From: Verrucomicrobiales bacterium
GTDB lineage: Bacteria; Verrucomicrobiota; Verrucomicrobiia; Limisphaerales; UBA11320
Direction of reading: 5' to 3'
Length of the DNA: 10,735 nucleotides
Assembly (NCBI GenBank): GCA_003452185.1
Contig: DMJJ01000335.1
Location: forward strand, 1 to 10,735
Shown here: in pieces, positions 1 through 7,822 of the stretch
Position numbering within the stretch: position 1 is the stretch's first letter
Layout: each line of letters begins with the position of its first letter
Notes under the pieces: model-generated
The model's database searches: none
What the model saw: the letters and a program-made list of their open reading frames with translations, nothing else
Told to the model about the DNA's origin: nothing
Translations under genes and position numbers: made by a program

Positions 1-1337
1 ATCGTGGCATGGAAGTCGTGCACGTGGACCGGCTTGTCGACGATGTTGTAGCCGAAGTCGTCGGTCTCCCCGTGGATCTGGCCTGGCTTGACCCCGCCGC
101 CGGCCATGAAGATCGAGAAGCACCTCGGGTGGTGATCCCGGCCGAAGCTCTCCTTCTGGATTTCCCCCTGGCTGTAGGTGGTGCGGCCGAACTCCCCGCC
201 CCAGATCACGAGGGTGTCGTCGAGCAGGCCGCGCTGCTTGAGGTCGCGGATGAGGGCTGCGCTTGGCTGATCGGTGATCCCGGCCTGGCGGCGGATCTCG
301 CTCGGGAGGTTGCCGTGATGGTCCCAGTCGCGGTGGCAGAGCTGGATGAAGCGGACCCCGCGCTCCGCCAGCCTGCGGGCCAGGAGGCAGTTGTTGGCGA
401 AGGTCGCCTTGCCCGGCTCGGCCCCGTAGAGGTCGAGGACATGCCGCGGCTCGGTGGAGATGTCCATCAGCTCGGGGACGCTGGTCTGCATCCGGAAGGC
501 GAGCTCGTAGTTCTCGATGTGCGTCGCGATCTCGGGGTCCCCCACCGCCCCGAGCTGCATCCGGTTGAGCTGCTGCATCGAGTCGATCAGGCCGCGGCGT
601 GATTCGGGGGTGACCCCCTTCGGATTCGAGAGGTAGAGGACGGGATCGCCGCCGCTCCGGAACTGCGTCCCCTGGTAGTTGCCGGGCAGGAATCCATTGC
701 CCCAATAGCGGGCCTGGAGAGGCTGTCCCCCGCCGCCGCTCAGTAGGACCACGTAGCCGGGCAGGTTCCCGTTCTCGCTCCCCAGCCCGTAGGTGATCCA
801 GGAGCCCATGACCGGCCGTCCCGGCTGCTGGTGTCCGGTGGCGAAGTAGGTCACCGCGGGGTCGTGGTTGATCGGCTCGGTGAACATCGAGCGGATCATG
901 CAGAGCTCATCCGAGACGCCGGCGATGTGCGGCAGCAGCTCGCTGAAGTCCATCCCGCTCGCCCCGTGTTTCCGGAAGGAGAACGGGGAGCCGACGCAGA
1001 GCAGCTGCTTTTGGCCGCTGGTCATTCCGGTGATCCGCTGCCCCATCCGGACCGTGGGGGGAAGCTCCGTGTTGGTGAGCCTGGCAAGCTGGGGCTTCGG
1101 GTCGAACAGGTCGATGTGGGAGGGGCCGCCCGACATGAAGAGGTAGATCACCCGCTTGGCCTTCGGGGCGTGGTGCAGGGTCTTGAGGACCCCCTGCGAG
1201 CCTGCGCCGGGGCCGCCGGCCGGCGCGCCCCGGCCGTTCAGGAGCGAGGCGAGGGCCATGGCACCCAGGCCCGTGGAGTTGCGTGCCAGGAAAGCCCGGC
1301 GGGAGAGGAACGGGTGGGGGTCCTGAATCAGGTTCAT
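1..1337 (-). CDS. DUF1501 family protein, Tat-exported (C-terminus cut by window edge)
   Basis: The minus strand is open from an ATG at 1337 to the left edge, giving 445 residues of a protein that probably ends within a few tens of residues beyond the window. The N-terminus carries a twin-arginine signal (SRRAFLARN, residues 12-20) followed by a short hydrophobic stretch. The mature part shows typical DUF1501 motifs: FMSGGPSHIDLFDP near residues 68-80, then HDPAVTYFATGHQQPG, DWDHHGNLPSEI, LVIWGGEFGRT, GRDHHPRCFSIFMAGG and HVHDFHAT at the edge. DUF1501 proteins belong to the alkaline phosphatase/sulfatase-like superfamily; their substrates are largely unknown. It starts 7 bases after the stop of the PSD1 gene, so the two are probably co-transcribed. 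DUF1501-PSD1 pairs are a hallmark of Planctomycetes and Verrucomicrobia, where a role in polysaccharide breakdown has been proposed but not shown. No clear Shine-Dalgarno sequence is visible. The family call is firm; the function is not known. Confidence 0.93.
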   Translation of the reverse strand, partial: MNLIQDPHPFLSRRAFLARNSTGLGAMALASLLNGRGAPAGGPGAGSQGVLKTLHHAPKAKRVIYLFMSGGPSHIDLFDPKPQLARLTNTELPPTVRMGQRITGMTSGQKQLLCVGSPFSFRKHGASGMDFSELLPHIAGVSDELCMIRSMFTEPINHDPAVTYFATGHQQPGRPVMGSWITYGLGSENGNLPGYVVLLSGGGGQPLQARYWGNGFLPGNYQGTQFRSGGDPVLYLSNPKGVTPESRRGLIDSMQQLNRMQLGAVGDPEIATHIENYELAFRMQTSVPELMDISTEPRHVLDLYGAEPGKATFANNCLLARRLAERGVRFIQLCHRDWDHHGNLPSEIRRQAGITDQPSAALIRDLKQRGLLDDTLVIWGGEFGRTTYSQGEIQKESFGRDHHPRCFSIFMAGGGVKPGQIHGETDDFGYNIVDKPVHVHDFHAT

Positions 1338-1344
1338 GGAAGGG

Positions 1345-4300
1345 TTACTTGGTGAGAGTCTCGTTCAGGTTCAGGAGGATGTTGGCCACCCCGGTCATGG
1401 CCGCGAGTTCCACCGGATTCGCCTCCCGGGGTCGGGGGGATTCCCCCACGGCAAGGAGCTCCTCGGCGGCCTTGGGGTCGCGGGCAAACCGGTCAAGCTC
1501 CCGCCGGTACGTCTGCTCCAGCACCGCGAGCTCTCCCTTGGCCGGGGGACGCCCCAGGGTGCGGCGGAAGGCGTGCGTGAGCCGGCTCCGGAGGTCCGTC
1601 CCGCCGTGCGCCAACGCCTGCGCCGCCAGGGCGCGCGCCGCCTCGACGTAGACCGGGTCGTTCATCATCACCAGCGATTGCAACGGGGTGCTGGTCCGGG
1701 GCCTCAGCAGGGTGCAGGTCTCGCGGCTCGGGGCGTCAAAGGTCTGGAAGCTCGGGTAGTGGGCCGCCCGTTTCCAGAAGACGTACATCCCCCGGCGGTA
1801 GAGATCCGCCCCATGGCTCTGCTCATACTTGTGGTCTGTCCCTTCCCAGATGCCGGGCGGCTGGTACGGCTTCACGCTCGGTCCCCCAATCCGCTGGTCG
1901 AGCAGGCCGCTCACGGCAAGCGCGTTGTCGCGGAGGAGCTCTGCCTCCAGCCGGAAACGGGGCCCCCGGGTCAGGAGCCGGTTGTAGGGATCCCGCTCCA
2001 GCTTCTCCCTCGGGAGGGTGGCGGATTGCCGATAGGTGGCGCTCGTGACCATCAGCCGAAGCATGTGCCGAATGTCCCAGTCGTGGGCCAGGGGGTCGTG
2101 CGGGCGCATGAACTCGCACGCGAGCCAGTCGAGGAGCTCGGGATGGCTCGGCCGGTCCCCCTGCGACCCGAAATCGTTGCTCGTCCTCACGAGCCCCGCC
2201 CCGAAGAGCATCGCCCACCAGCGGTTCACCGTGACCCGGGCGGTCAGCGGGTTGTTGGTCGAGGCAATCCAACGTGCGAGGCTCAGGCGGTTGGTCGGGC
2301 CGGCCGGAAGCGGGGGCCAGCAGGCCGGGGTTCCGGGAAGGACCTTCTCCCCCTTGTTGAGGTAATTCCCCCGCAGCAGGATGAAGGTCTCCCGGGGTGT
2401 TTCCATCTCCTCCATCACCATTGTGTCGGGGATCTGCTCCAGGAGCTGCTCCTTCTCCCGCCGGAGCGCTGACAGGCGGTCGCGGGCCGAGAGGTAGTCG
2501 ACGGCCTTCCGGTCCCGGAAGTGGCTCCGAAGCAGCTCCTGCTGGTCGGAGGTCCGCCGGTCGGGGGCCCTCCGGGCCACCGCCTCGATCCCCTCGTCGA
2601 AGAGGGCGGTCGCCTCAGCCGCCGGAAGGGCCCGGGAATAAAACCGCAGATCCTGGATCGAGCCCTCCAGGGCGAACGCGCCTTTGCGCGATCCGATGCG
2701 CAGCGGTTCAGGGGTGGAGATGGGTGCCGTGAGGGAGTCGTGGGGTGCGTCCACCGCGCGGACGAGGCCGTCGATGTAAACCTTCACGCCGGCCGCCTTC
2801 CCGGTGCCGTCATGGGTCACGAGGAGATGATGCCATTGGTTCGTGGCGAGGGTGTCGCGGGTGCTCACCTTGAGGGCATTCTCCGGGAACCGGTTCACCA
2901 GGTGGACCTCCACCCGGCCGTCGGCCAACAGCAGGTCAAACCCCCGGTAGGAGGGGGCCTCCTCCATCTTGCTCAGCACGGCCCCGGTCTTCGCCCGCGG
3001 GAACACCCAGGCCCCGTAGCTGAAGGCGTTGGTCCGCTCGGGCGGCGTGGCGAGGGGCACCTGCGCCACGCCCTGGGGGTCCCCCTTCAGCTCGACCGGG
3101 CGACCGGTGATGCCCCCCCCGGCGGTCGCAGCCGCCTCCGCGGCGAACCGCAGCGTCAGGCCGCTGAGGAGGGCCTGGTTCGTGGCCGGGGGAAGGGTGG
3201 CCGCCAGCGAAGCCTCCCACGAAGCCTGCGCCTTGGGTAGGGCTGACTCGGCCTCGGAGAGCTTCCGTTCTGCGGCCGGAATCTTCTCCAGGAAACCGAG
3301 CAGGCGGGACCCCTGCTCCTGGGAGGGGACCTTCAGCACGGGTGCCGGGTTCCGGACACGGGTGCCGTCGAGCCCCCGCTCGGGCACACCGTTGAAGAAC
3401 GCCTTGAGCTGGTAGAATTCCCGCGTGGTCACCGGGTCATACTTGTGATCGTGGCATTCCGCGCAGCCCATCGTGGTGCCAAGCCAGACCTGGGCGGTGG
3501 TGGTCACACGGTCGGCGGTGTACTTGGCCATGTACTCCTCGGGGTCGACCCCCCCTTCGTCCGTCGTCATGACGTTCCGGTGGAACCCGGTGGCGATGCG
3601 CTGCTCCAGGGTTGGGTTGGGGAGCAGATCCCCCGCGAGCTGCTCGATGGTGAACTGGTCAAATGGCTGGTTCCGATTGAACGCGTTGATCACCCAGTCG
3701 CGCCAGAGGTGCATCTGGCGAAACCCGTCGAAGTGATACCCGCTCGTGTCGGCGTAGCGCGCCTCGTCGAGCCAGGCCAGGGCCATCCGCTCCCCGAAAT
3801 GGGGGGAGGAGAGAAGCCGGTCGACGAGCCGCTCGTAGGCATCGGGGGCGGTCTCCCTGGCGAACGCATCGGCCTCCTCGATCGACGGGGGGAGCCCGGT
3901 CAGGTCCAGCGTCACGCGGCGCAGCAGGGCGTAACGGTCGGCCTCGGGGTTGGGCTTGAACCCCTGCTTCTCGAGGGAGGCGAGGATGAAGTGATCGATC
4001 CCGTTCCGCGGCCACTTCACGTCGCGGACCGATGGCGGGGCGGGGCGCTCGGGCGGGACGTATGCCCAGTGCTCGGCCCACGCGGCCCCCTGGGCGATCC
4101 AGCGCGACAGGGTGTCGATCTGGGACGGGCTCAGGGAACGGCCTCCCTTCGTCGGAGGCATGTGGTCGTCATGCGACTCCGGCAGGCGGACCACCTCAAG
4201 GAGGCGGCTTCCGGCCGGCTTCCCGGGGAGGATGGGAATGTGTCCGGAGTCGAGCTTCCGGAGGGCCTCCTCGCGCACATCGAGGCGGAAGCCCCCCTTC

Positions 4301-4500
4301 CGCTTCTGCTTGTCCGGGCCATGGCACGAGAAGCAGTGGTCGGAGAGGATGGGGCGGACATCCCGGTTGAAGTCGACCGGGGCCCCCGCCTCCGGGCGGG
4401 CGGCGCCCCGCAGAAGGCCGGCGGCAACCCCCAGCGCCACGAGGGTTGCCCACAGGATCTGGCCACCGGGGGGGGGAGGGCCGGGCGGCGACTGAGGCAC
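1345..4500 (-). CDS. PSD1 / planctomycete-type cytochrome c domain protein with DUF1549, LamG-like and DUF1553 domains
   Basis: A secreted or membrane-anchored protein of 1051 residues. In order it has: a hydrophobic signal or anchor (about residues 14-34); a planctomycete-type cytochrome domain with haem motif CFSCH at 56-60 and HMPP at 113-116; a DUF1549 region (about 165-375) with RRVTLDLTGLPP and a second haem motif, CAECHDHKYDP, starting at 346; a concanavalin A/LamG-like insert (about 445-640, with WHHLLVTHDG and VKVYIDG); a coiled-coil-like charged stretch (about 640-695); and a DUF1553 region (about 735-1000, starting LARWIASTNNPLTARVTVNR). The protein ends in NILLNLNETLTK, the usual end of this family. 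Function is unproven; the LamG-like domain suggests carbohydrate binding, and two haems imply redox activity outside the cytoplasm. The only in-frame start that keeps the signal is a GTG at 4500, with no good ribosome site. An ATG at 4522 lies in another frame and would join after a one-base slip in a nearby run of nine C/G (see findings). The DUF1501 gene follows after 7 bases. Confidence 0.93.
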   Translation of the reverse strand: MPQSPPGPPPPGGQILWATLVALGVAAGLLRGAARPEAGAPVDFNRDVRPILSDHCFSCHGPDKQKRKGGFRLDVREEALRKLDSGHIPILPGKPAGSRLLEVVRLPESHDDHMPPTKGGRSLSPSQIDTLSRWIAQGAAWAEHWAYVPPERPAPPSVRDVKWPRNGIDHFILASLEKQGFKPNPEADRYALLRRVTLDLTGLPPSIEEADAFARETAPDAYERLVDRLLSSPHFGERMALAWLDEARYADTSGYHFDGFRQMHLWRDWVINAFNRNQPFDQFTIEQLAGDLLPNPTLEQRIATGFHRNVMTTDEGGVDPEEYMAKYTADRVTTTAQVWLGTTMGCAECHDHKYDPVTTREFYQLKAFFNGVPERGLDGTRVRNPAPVLKVPSQEQGSRLLGFLEKIPAAERKLSEAESALPKAQASWEASLAATLPPATNQALLSGLTLRFAAEAAATAGGGITGRPVELKGDPQGVAQVPLATPPERTNAFSYGAWVFPRAKTGAVLSKMEEAPSYRGFDLLLADGRVEVHLVNRFPENALKVSTRDTLATNQWHHLLVTHDGTGKAAGVKVYIDGLVRAVDAPHDSLTAPISTPEPLRIGSRKGAFALEGSIQDLRFYSRALPAAEATALFDEGIEAVARRAPDRRTSDQQELLRSHFRDRKAVDYLSARDRLSALRREKEQLLEQIPDTMVMEEMETPRETFILLRGNYLNKGEKVLPGTPACWPPLPAGPTNRLSLARWIASTNNPLTARVTVNRWWAMLFGAGLVRTSNDFGSQGDRPSHPELLDWLACEFMRPHDPLAHDWDIRHMLRLMVTSATYRQSATLPREKLERDPYNRLLTRGPRFRLEAELLRDNALAVSGLLDQRIGGPSVKPYQPPGIWEGTDHKYEQSHGADLYRRGMYVFWKRAAHYPSFQTFDAPSRETCTLLRPRTSTPLQSLVMMNDPVYVEAARALAAQALAHGGTDLRSRLTHAFRRTLGRPPAKGELAVLEQTYRRELDRFARDPKAAEELLAVGESPRPREANPVELAAMTGVANILLNLNETLTK
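4468..4476. repeat. Nine-base G homopolymer inside the start of the PSD1 gene
   Basis: Nine consecutive G on the plus strand (C on the coding strand) fall in codons 8-11 of the PSD1 gene, in a proline stretch just before the signal peptide. Length changes here would shift the reading frame between the GTG start at 4500 and the ATG at 4522. It may be a sequencing weak spot or a natural slippage site. Confidence 0.9.
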
Positions 4501-4627
4501 GGTCTGGTTGCGTCTCGTTCATGTGTTCGGCTGGATTGAAGCAGAGGCTCAGCAGATTGTCAGATGATAATGATAAGGGGTTTCCCCGCATGCGGTTCGA
4601 GCGTATTCCACAGCGGTTTGATCGATC

Positions 4628-4641
4628 TTGATCTGCATCAA
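4628..4641. promoter_or_regulatory. FNR-type binding site, TTGAT-N4-ATCAA
   Basis: TTGATCTGCATCAA is a perfect match to the consensus half-sites of FNR-family regulators (FNR/ANR/DNR type of the CRP-FNR superfamily), which respond to low oxygen or nitric oxide. Its centre lies about 117 bases upstream of the ATG of the multihaem cytochrome gene and about 134 bases upstream of the PSD1 start. With ten fixed positions such a match is expected roughly once per megabase at even base composition, and more rarely in G+C-rich DNA. Which gene it controls is open: a -10-like TACGCT on the minus strand (4600-4605) would fit the class II spacing of -41.5, while no convincing -10 is seen at that spacing on the plus strand. 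Regulation of the respiratory genes is the natural biological guess. Confidence 0.55.
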
Positions 4642-4734
4642 TTACACCCTATTGCTCTGTTCGCGGAGCAAGCGAGGGTGAGGGTTTTGCAATCCAGCGG
4701 TTGTCGCGTTGTCGCGCGCGGCGATATCAACTCT

Positions 4735-4744
4735 AGGGAAAGGG
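4735..4744 (+). promoter_or_regulatory. Ribosome binding site of the multihaem cytochrome gene
   Basis: AGGGAAAGGG ends 7 bases before the ATG at 4752. It is purine-rich and well placed, and supports this start codon. Confidence 0.7.
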
Positions 4745-4751
4745 CGAAACT

Positions 4752-5564
4752 ATGGACGACGAAAAAATCAGGATCCCGGGGAATGGTGAGACTCCGGGGC
4801 GGGGCAGGATGCTCGGGCGGGTGGCGCTGGCGGTGGCGGTGCTTGGCATCGCGGTCGCGGCGATCTCCTGTGCCACGAGTCGCACCATCGTCGTTGCTCC
4901 GAGCATACCCGGGGCGACGTTCATCGGCTCGGAGAGTTGCGCCGAGTGTCACGCCAAGATCAACCAGGGATTCAAGACCGCCACCCACGCCCGGTTGAAG
5001 GCGCCGGGCAAGAATGCCGAGAACGTCGGCTGCGAGTCGTGCCACGGACCCGGGAGCGTCCACAAGGAGTCGGGCGGCGCCCGCAGCACGATCATCAACC
5101 CCGGGAAGTCACCCGAGTCCTGCTTCCAGTGCCATCTTGACGTCGCGGCGCGATTCCGGCTCCCGAGCCACCACCCGGTGCTGGAGGGAAAGCTGAGCTG
5201 CAACGACTGCCACGACCCGCACAAGGGGTCGGCCATCATCGGTGGGGGGACCGCCCTCGCGACCGAGGCGGAGACCTGCGGCCGGTGCCACACCGCGCAG
5301 CGCGGGCCGTTTGTCTTCGAGCATGAGGCCGTGCGGGAGGGGTGCACCACCTGCCATCAGCCTCACGGGTCGGTCAACGCCCGGATGCTCACCGAGCGGA
5401 GCGCCACGCTCTGCATGAAGTGCCACTTCCAGCAGCAGACCGCCGCCGGGATCTTCATCGGCGGACAGGAGCACTCCTCGCGGCTCACCCGCGGGACCTG
5501 CTGGTCGGCCGGGTGTCATGAAGCCGTCCATGGATCGCAGATCGGGACCTCCCTGCGGTTCTGA
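4752..5564 (+). CDS. MtrA/DmsE-like periplasmic multihaem cytochrome c (eight haem sites)
   Basis: A 270-residue protein with seven CXXCH haem motifs (CAECH 63, CESCH 94, CFQCH 124, CNDCH 150, CGRCH 176, CTTCH 198, CMKCH 221) and an eighth, wider site, CWSAGCH (CX4CH), at 250-256. Nine further histidines (79, 104, 140, 141, 157, 191, 205, 241, 260) are enough for bis-histidine ligation of all eight haems. A hydrophobic segment at about 21-39 serves as export signal; Cys40 after AAIS could be lipidated, but the lipobox is weak. The pattern CHDPHKG, CHQPHGS and a C-terminal CHEAVHGS resembles the MtrA/DmsE/PioA family, whose members sit inside an outer-membrane barrel and form a haem wire across it. 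Classical members have ten haems and about 330 residues, so this one is short. The barrel gene follows directly, as in mtrAB and pioAB operons. It is preceded by a strong ribosome site and an FNR-like site. The family is clear; the electron direction is inferred. Confidence 0.92.
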   Translation: MDDEKIRIPGNGETPGRGRMLGRVALAVAVLGIAVAAISCATSRTIVVAPSIPGATFIGSESCAECHAKINQGFKTATHARLKAPGKNAENVGCESCHGPGSVHKESGGARSTIINPGKSPESCFQCHLDVAARFRLPSHHPVLEGKLSCNDCHDPHKGSAIIGGGTALATEAETCGRCHTAQRGPFVFEHEAVREGCTTCHQPHGSVNARMLTERSATLCMKCHFQQQTAAGIFIGGQEHSSRLTRGTCWSAGCHEAVHGSQIGTSLRF

Positions 5565-5599
5565 TCCGCGTGAACTCAAACCCTGTGAAAGCCAATTCC

Positions 5600-7774
5600 A
5601 TGAAAGCACTTGAACGAGATCGGAAGATCCGGGGGGCGTTCGCCCTCCTGGGCATGATCGCCGGGATGATGCTCCTGGGCGCGGGCCTCCTGTCCGCGGC
5701 CGACGAGAAGAAGGACTCCAAGGACAACGGGTCCGGGGAGCCTGCCCCGGGGGAGTTCAACAACTCCATCACCGTGGGCGGGGGCGCGTTCCTCATCGAT
5801 GGGAACAAGGCCCAGTTCCAGCATATCCAACGGAGCCCCGGCTCCCCGTTCGGGGGAATCGAGGAGATGCACCTTGAGCAGGCCCTCGGGAAGAAGGGCT
5901 TGTTCCAGATCGACACCCGCGGGCTCCTGGAGAGCCATGATTACTCGATCAAGCTCGATGTCAGCCAGGAGGACGTCGGCTACGTGCGCGTCGGGGTGAG
6001 CCAGTTCCGCAGCTGGTATGACGGGAGCGGGGGCTGGTCGCAACGCTCGAACGCCTGGTTCAACCTCTACAACGACCAGATGCACGTCGACCGGGGGGAT
6101 GCCTTCATCGAGGGGCGCCTGGCCCTGCCTGACTGGCCGGTCTTCACCGTCAAGTATCACTACCAGTACCGGGACGGAAAGAAGGACTCCACCATCTGGG
6201 GCGACTACAACCTGAACGCCCCCTCGGCCACCACGGTGCTGCGGGGGATTGTCCCGACCTGGCTCGGCATCGATGAGCGGAGGCACATCCTGGAGGGGGA
6301 TGTGACCCACACGCTGGGGAAGACCGACGTCGATTTCGGGCTTCGCTACGAGTGGTCCGACCAGAACAACACCCGGAACGAGGACCGTCGGCCCGGTGAT
6401 CCGGCCGTAAACCGCTACGTGACCCAGCGTGACCAGATCCACTCGGACCTGTTCAACGTCCGCGGCTCCTCCCAGACCCGGATCAACGAGAAGGTGCTCT
6501 TCACGACGGGGGCCGCCTTCACCCGGCTCGACACGGACATCGGGGGAAGCCGGATCTACGGCAGCACTTACGACGCCGCCTATAATCCCGCCTACGCCAA
6601 CCGGCAGCGGAACGACGAGGGATTCTACGACCTCTCGGGCGGGTCGCGCTCCGACCAGTACGTCGCGAACCTCAACCTGATGGTCACCCCGTGGGACAAC
6701 TGGACGTTTGTTCCCGCACTCCGGATCGAGCATCAGGACCAGTCCGGGTTTGCGAACTTCGTCGAGACTGCAGTCACGAACGCGGCCACCGCCCCGAGGG
6801 CGGAGGACCTGCTGAACGTCCGGGACCGGAGCTTCACCGATGTCACCGAGAGCCTTGACCTGCGGTACACCGGGATGAAGGACTGGGCCCTTTACGCCCG
6901 CGCGGAGTTAACCGAGGGGCAGGCCGGGCTGACCGAGCTTGAGACCGACTCGGAGACCGGCCTGCGGACGCTGTTCCGGGACACCGACTCCTCCCGCATG
7001 GTGCAGAAATACACCGCGGGGGCGAACTGGTATCCGCTGCGCGAGCTCAACCTGGGCGGTCAGTACTACTACAAGGACCGGATCAACGACTACACCCACG
7101 TTGTTGACCCGAAGTTCTACAATCCCCCGACCAGCACGACCGACCTCTACCCGGCGTTCATCCGCCGGCACGACTTCGCCACCCATGACATGAACCTCCG
7201 GGTGACCTGGCGTCCCCTGGCAAACCTCACCCTGGTCAGCCGCTACGACTACCAGATCTCCACCATCGACACGCGGGGCGACGTGAACTCCTCCGGGATT
7301 GCCCTCGGGCTGGTCGAGTCCTCCCGCGCCACGACCCACATGTTCAGCGAGAGTGTGAGCTGGGTTCCCATCGCCCGGATGTTCATCCAGGGGAGCGGGA
7401 GCTACGTCTACGACCGGACCCACACTCCCACCTCGATGATCGGCGGGGCCACCTACGCCACCGTTCAGGATGCCGACAACAGCTACTGGACGGCGAACAC
7501 GACCGTCGGTTACGCCCTCAGCGACAAGGCGGATCTGCTGGCGAGCTACAACTACTATCGTGCCGACGACTACTCGAACAACTCCTTCTACTCCCTTCCC
7601 TATGGCACCGGGGCGGAGCAGCATGGGGTCACCACGACGCTTCTTGAGCGGCTCCGCAAGAACCTGCTCTGGAAGGTTCAGTACGGATACTTTACCTATC
7701 GGGACCAGCAGTTCGGCGGTTACAACAACTACAATGCCCACCTGGTGTACTCGAGCGTGCAACTCCTGTTCTAG
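5600..7774 (+). CDS. MtrB/PioB-like outer-membrane beta-barrel protein
   Basis: A 724-residue protein with a signal peptide (basic start, hydrophobic core about residues 12-31, likely cleavage after SAA at 32-34) and a long region of alternating polar and aromatic strands, rich in Tyr, Asp and Asn and ending in LVYSSVQLLF with a terminal Phe, the usual signature of an outer-membrane barrel. Length and placement right after an MtrA-like cytochrome gene fit the MtrB/PioB family, which sheathes the cytochrome and lets it span the outer membrane. The protein has no cysteine, so it lacks the N-terminal CXXC of Shewanella MtrB. Start choice: ATG at 5600 begins a good signal peptide; an in-frame GTG at 5570 would add ten polar residues and cannot be excluded, as neither has a strong ribosome site. 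The gene begins 35 bases after the cytochrome stop, so the two are likely one operon. The barrel call is firm; the subfamily rests mainly on size and context. Confidence 0.87.
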   Translation: MKALERDRKIRGAFALLGMIAGMMLLGAGLLSAADEKKDSKDNGSGEPAPGEFNNSITVGGGAFLIDGNKAQFQHIQRSPGSPFGGIEEMHLEQALGKKGLFQIDTRGLLESHDYSIKLDVSQEDVGYVRVGVSQFRSWYDGSGGWSQRSNAWFNLYNDQMHVDRGDAFIEGRLALPDWPVFTVKYHYQYRDGKKDSTIWGDYNLNAPSATTVLRGIVPTWLGIDERRHILEGDVTHTLGKTDVDFGLRYEWSDQNNTRNEDRRPGDPAVNRYVTQRDQIHSDLFNVRGSSQTRINEKVLFTTGAAFTRLDTDIGGSRIYGSTYDAAYNPAYANRQRNDEGFYDLSGGSRSDQYVANLNLMVTPWDNWTFVPALRIEHQDQSGFANFVETAVTNAATAPRAEDLLNVRDRSFTDVTESLDLRYTGMKDWALYARAELTEGQAGLTELETDSETGLRTLFRDTDSSRMVQKYTAGANWYPLRELNLGGQYYYKDRINDYTHVVDPKFYNPPTSTTDLYPAFIRRHDFATHDMNLRVTWRPLANLTLVSRYDYQISTIDTRGDVNSSGIALGLVESSRATTHMFSESVSWVPIARMFIQGSGSYVYDRTHTPTSMIGGATYATVQDADNSYWTANTTVGYALSDKADLLASYNYYRADDYSNNSFYSLPYGTGAEQHGVTTTLLERLRKNLLWKVQYGYFTYRDQQFGGYNNYNAHLVYSSVQLLF

Positions 7775-7822
7775 TCGCCCGGCGGCATTCATGCATCACG
7801 GACACAAGCAACCAGCAGAGCT

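Larger units (their letters stand above)
4501..4751. promoter_or_regulatory. Divergent intergenic promoter region
   Basis: 251 bases separate the leftward PSD1 gene from the rightward cytochrome gene, so promoters for both must lie here or overlap the gene starts. It is less G+C-rich than the genes. Visible elements are an A+T-rich patch (TGATAATGATAA, 4565-4576) containing GATAAT on the plus strand and TATCAT on the minus strand; a small GGGG-TTT-CCCC inverted repeat (4577-4587); an FNR-like palindrome (4628-4641); and a tandem repeat of TTGTCGCG (4701-4716). I cannot pick a confident -35/-10 pair on either strand. Confidence 0.6.

Noticed and set aside
9..602. Plus-strand open frame opposite the DUF1501 gene
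   Set aside because: The minus strand reads a continuous DUF1501 protein here; the plus-strand translation has no recognisable feature.
1336..2472. Long plus-strand open frame (378 residues) opposite the PSD1 gene
   Set aside because: It lies wholly antisense to a gene with clear domains, has Arg/Pro/Gly-rich low-complexity translation and no recognisable motif; such frames are common in G+C-rich DNA.
3445..4539. Long plus-strand open frame (364 residues) opposite the N-terminal half of the PSD1 gene
   Set aside because: Same reason: it mirrors the codon pattern of the real gene and shows no domain or start signal.
4701..4716. Tandem repeat TTGTCGCG x2
   Set aside because: Only two short copies in G+C-rich DNA; I see no known regulator motif or further copies.
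5499..5519. CWSAGCH as a frameshifted or damaged CXXCH
   Set aside because: The reading frame stays intact, a spare His follows in HEAVHGS, and the ending looks like a family C-terminus, so it is better read as a genuine CX4CH haem site.
5576..6733. Minus-strand open frame (385 residues) opposite the beta-barrel gene
   Set aside because: Val/Gly/Pro-rich shadow of a well-supported barrel gene.
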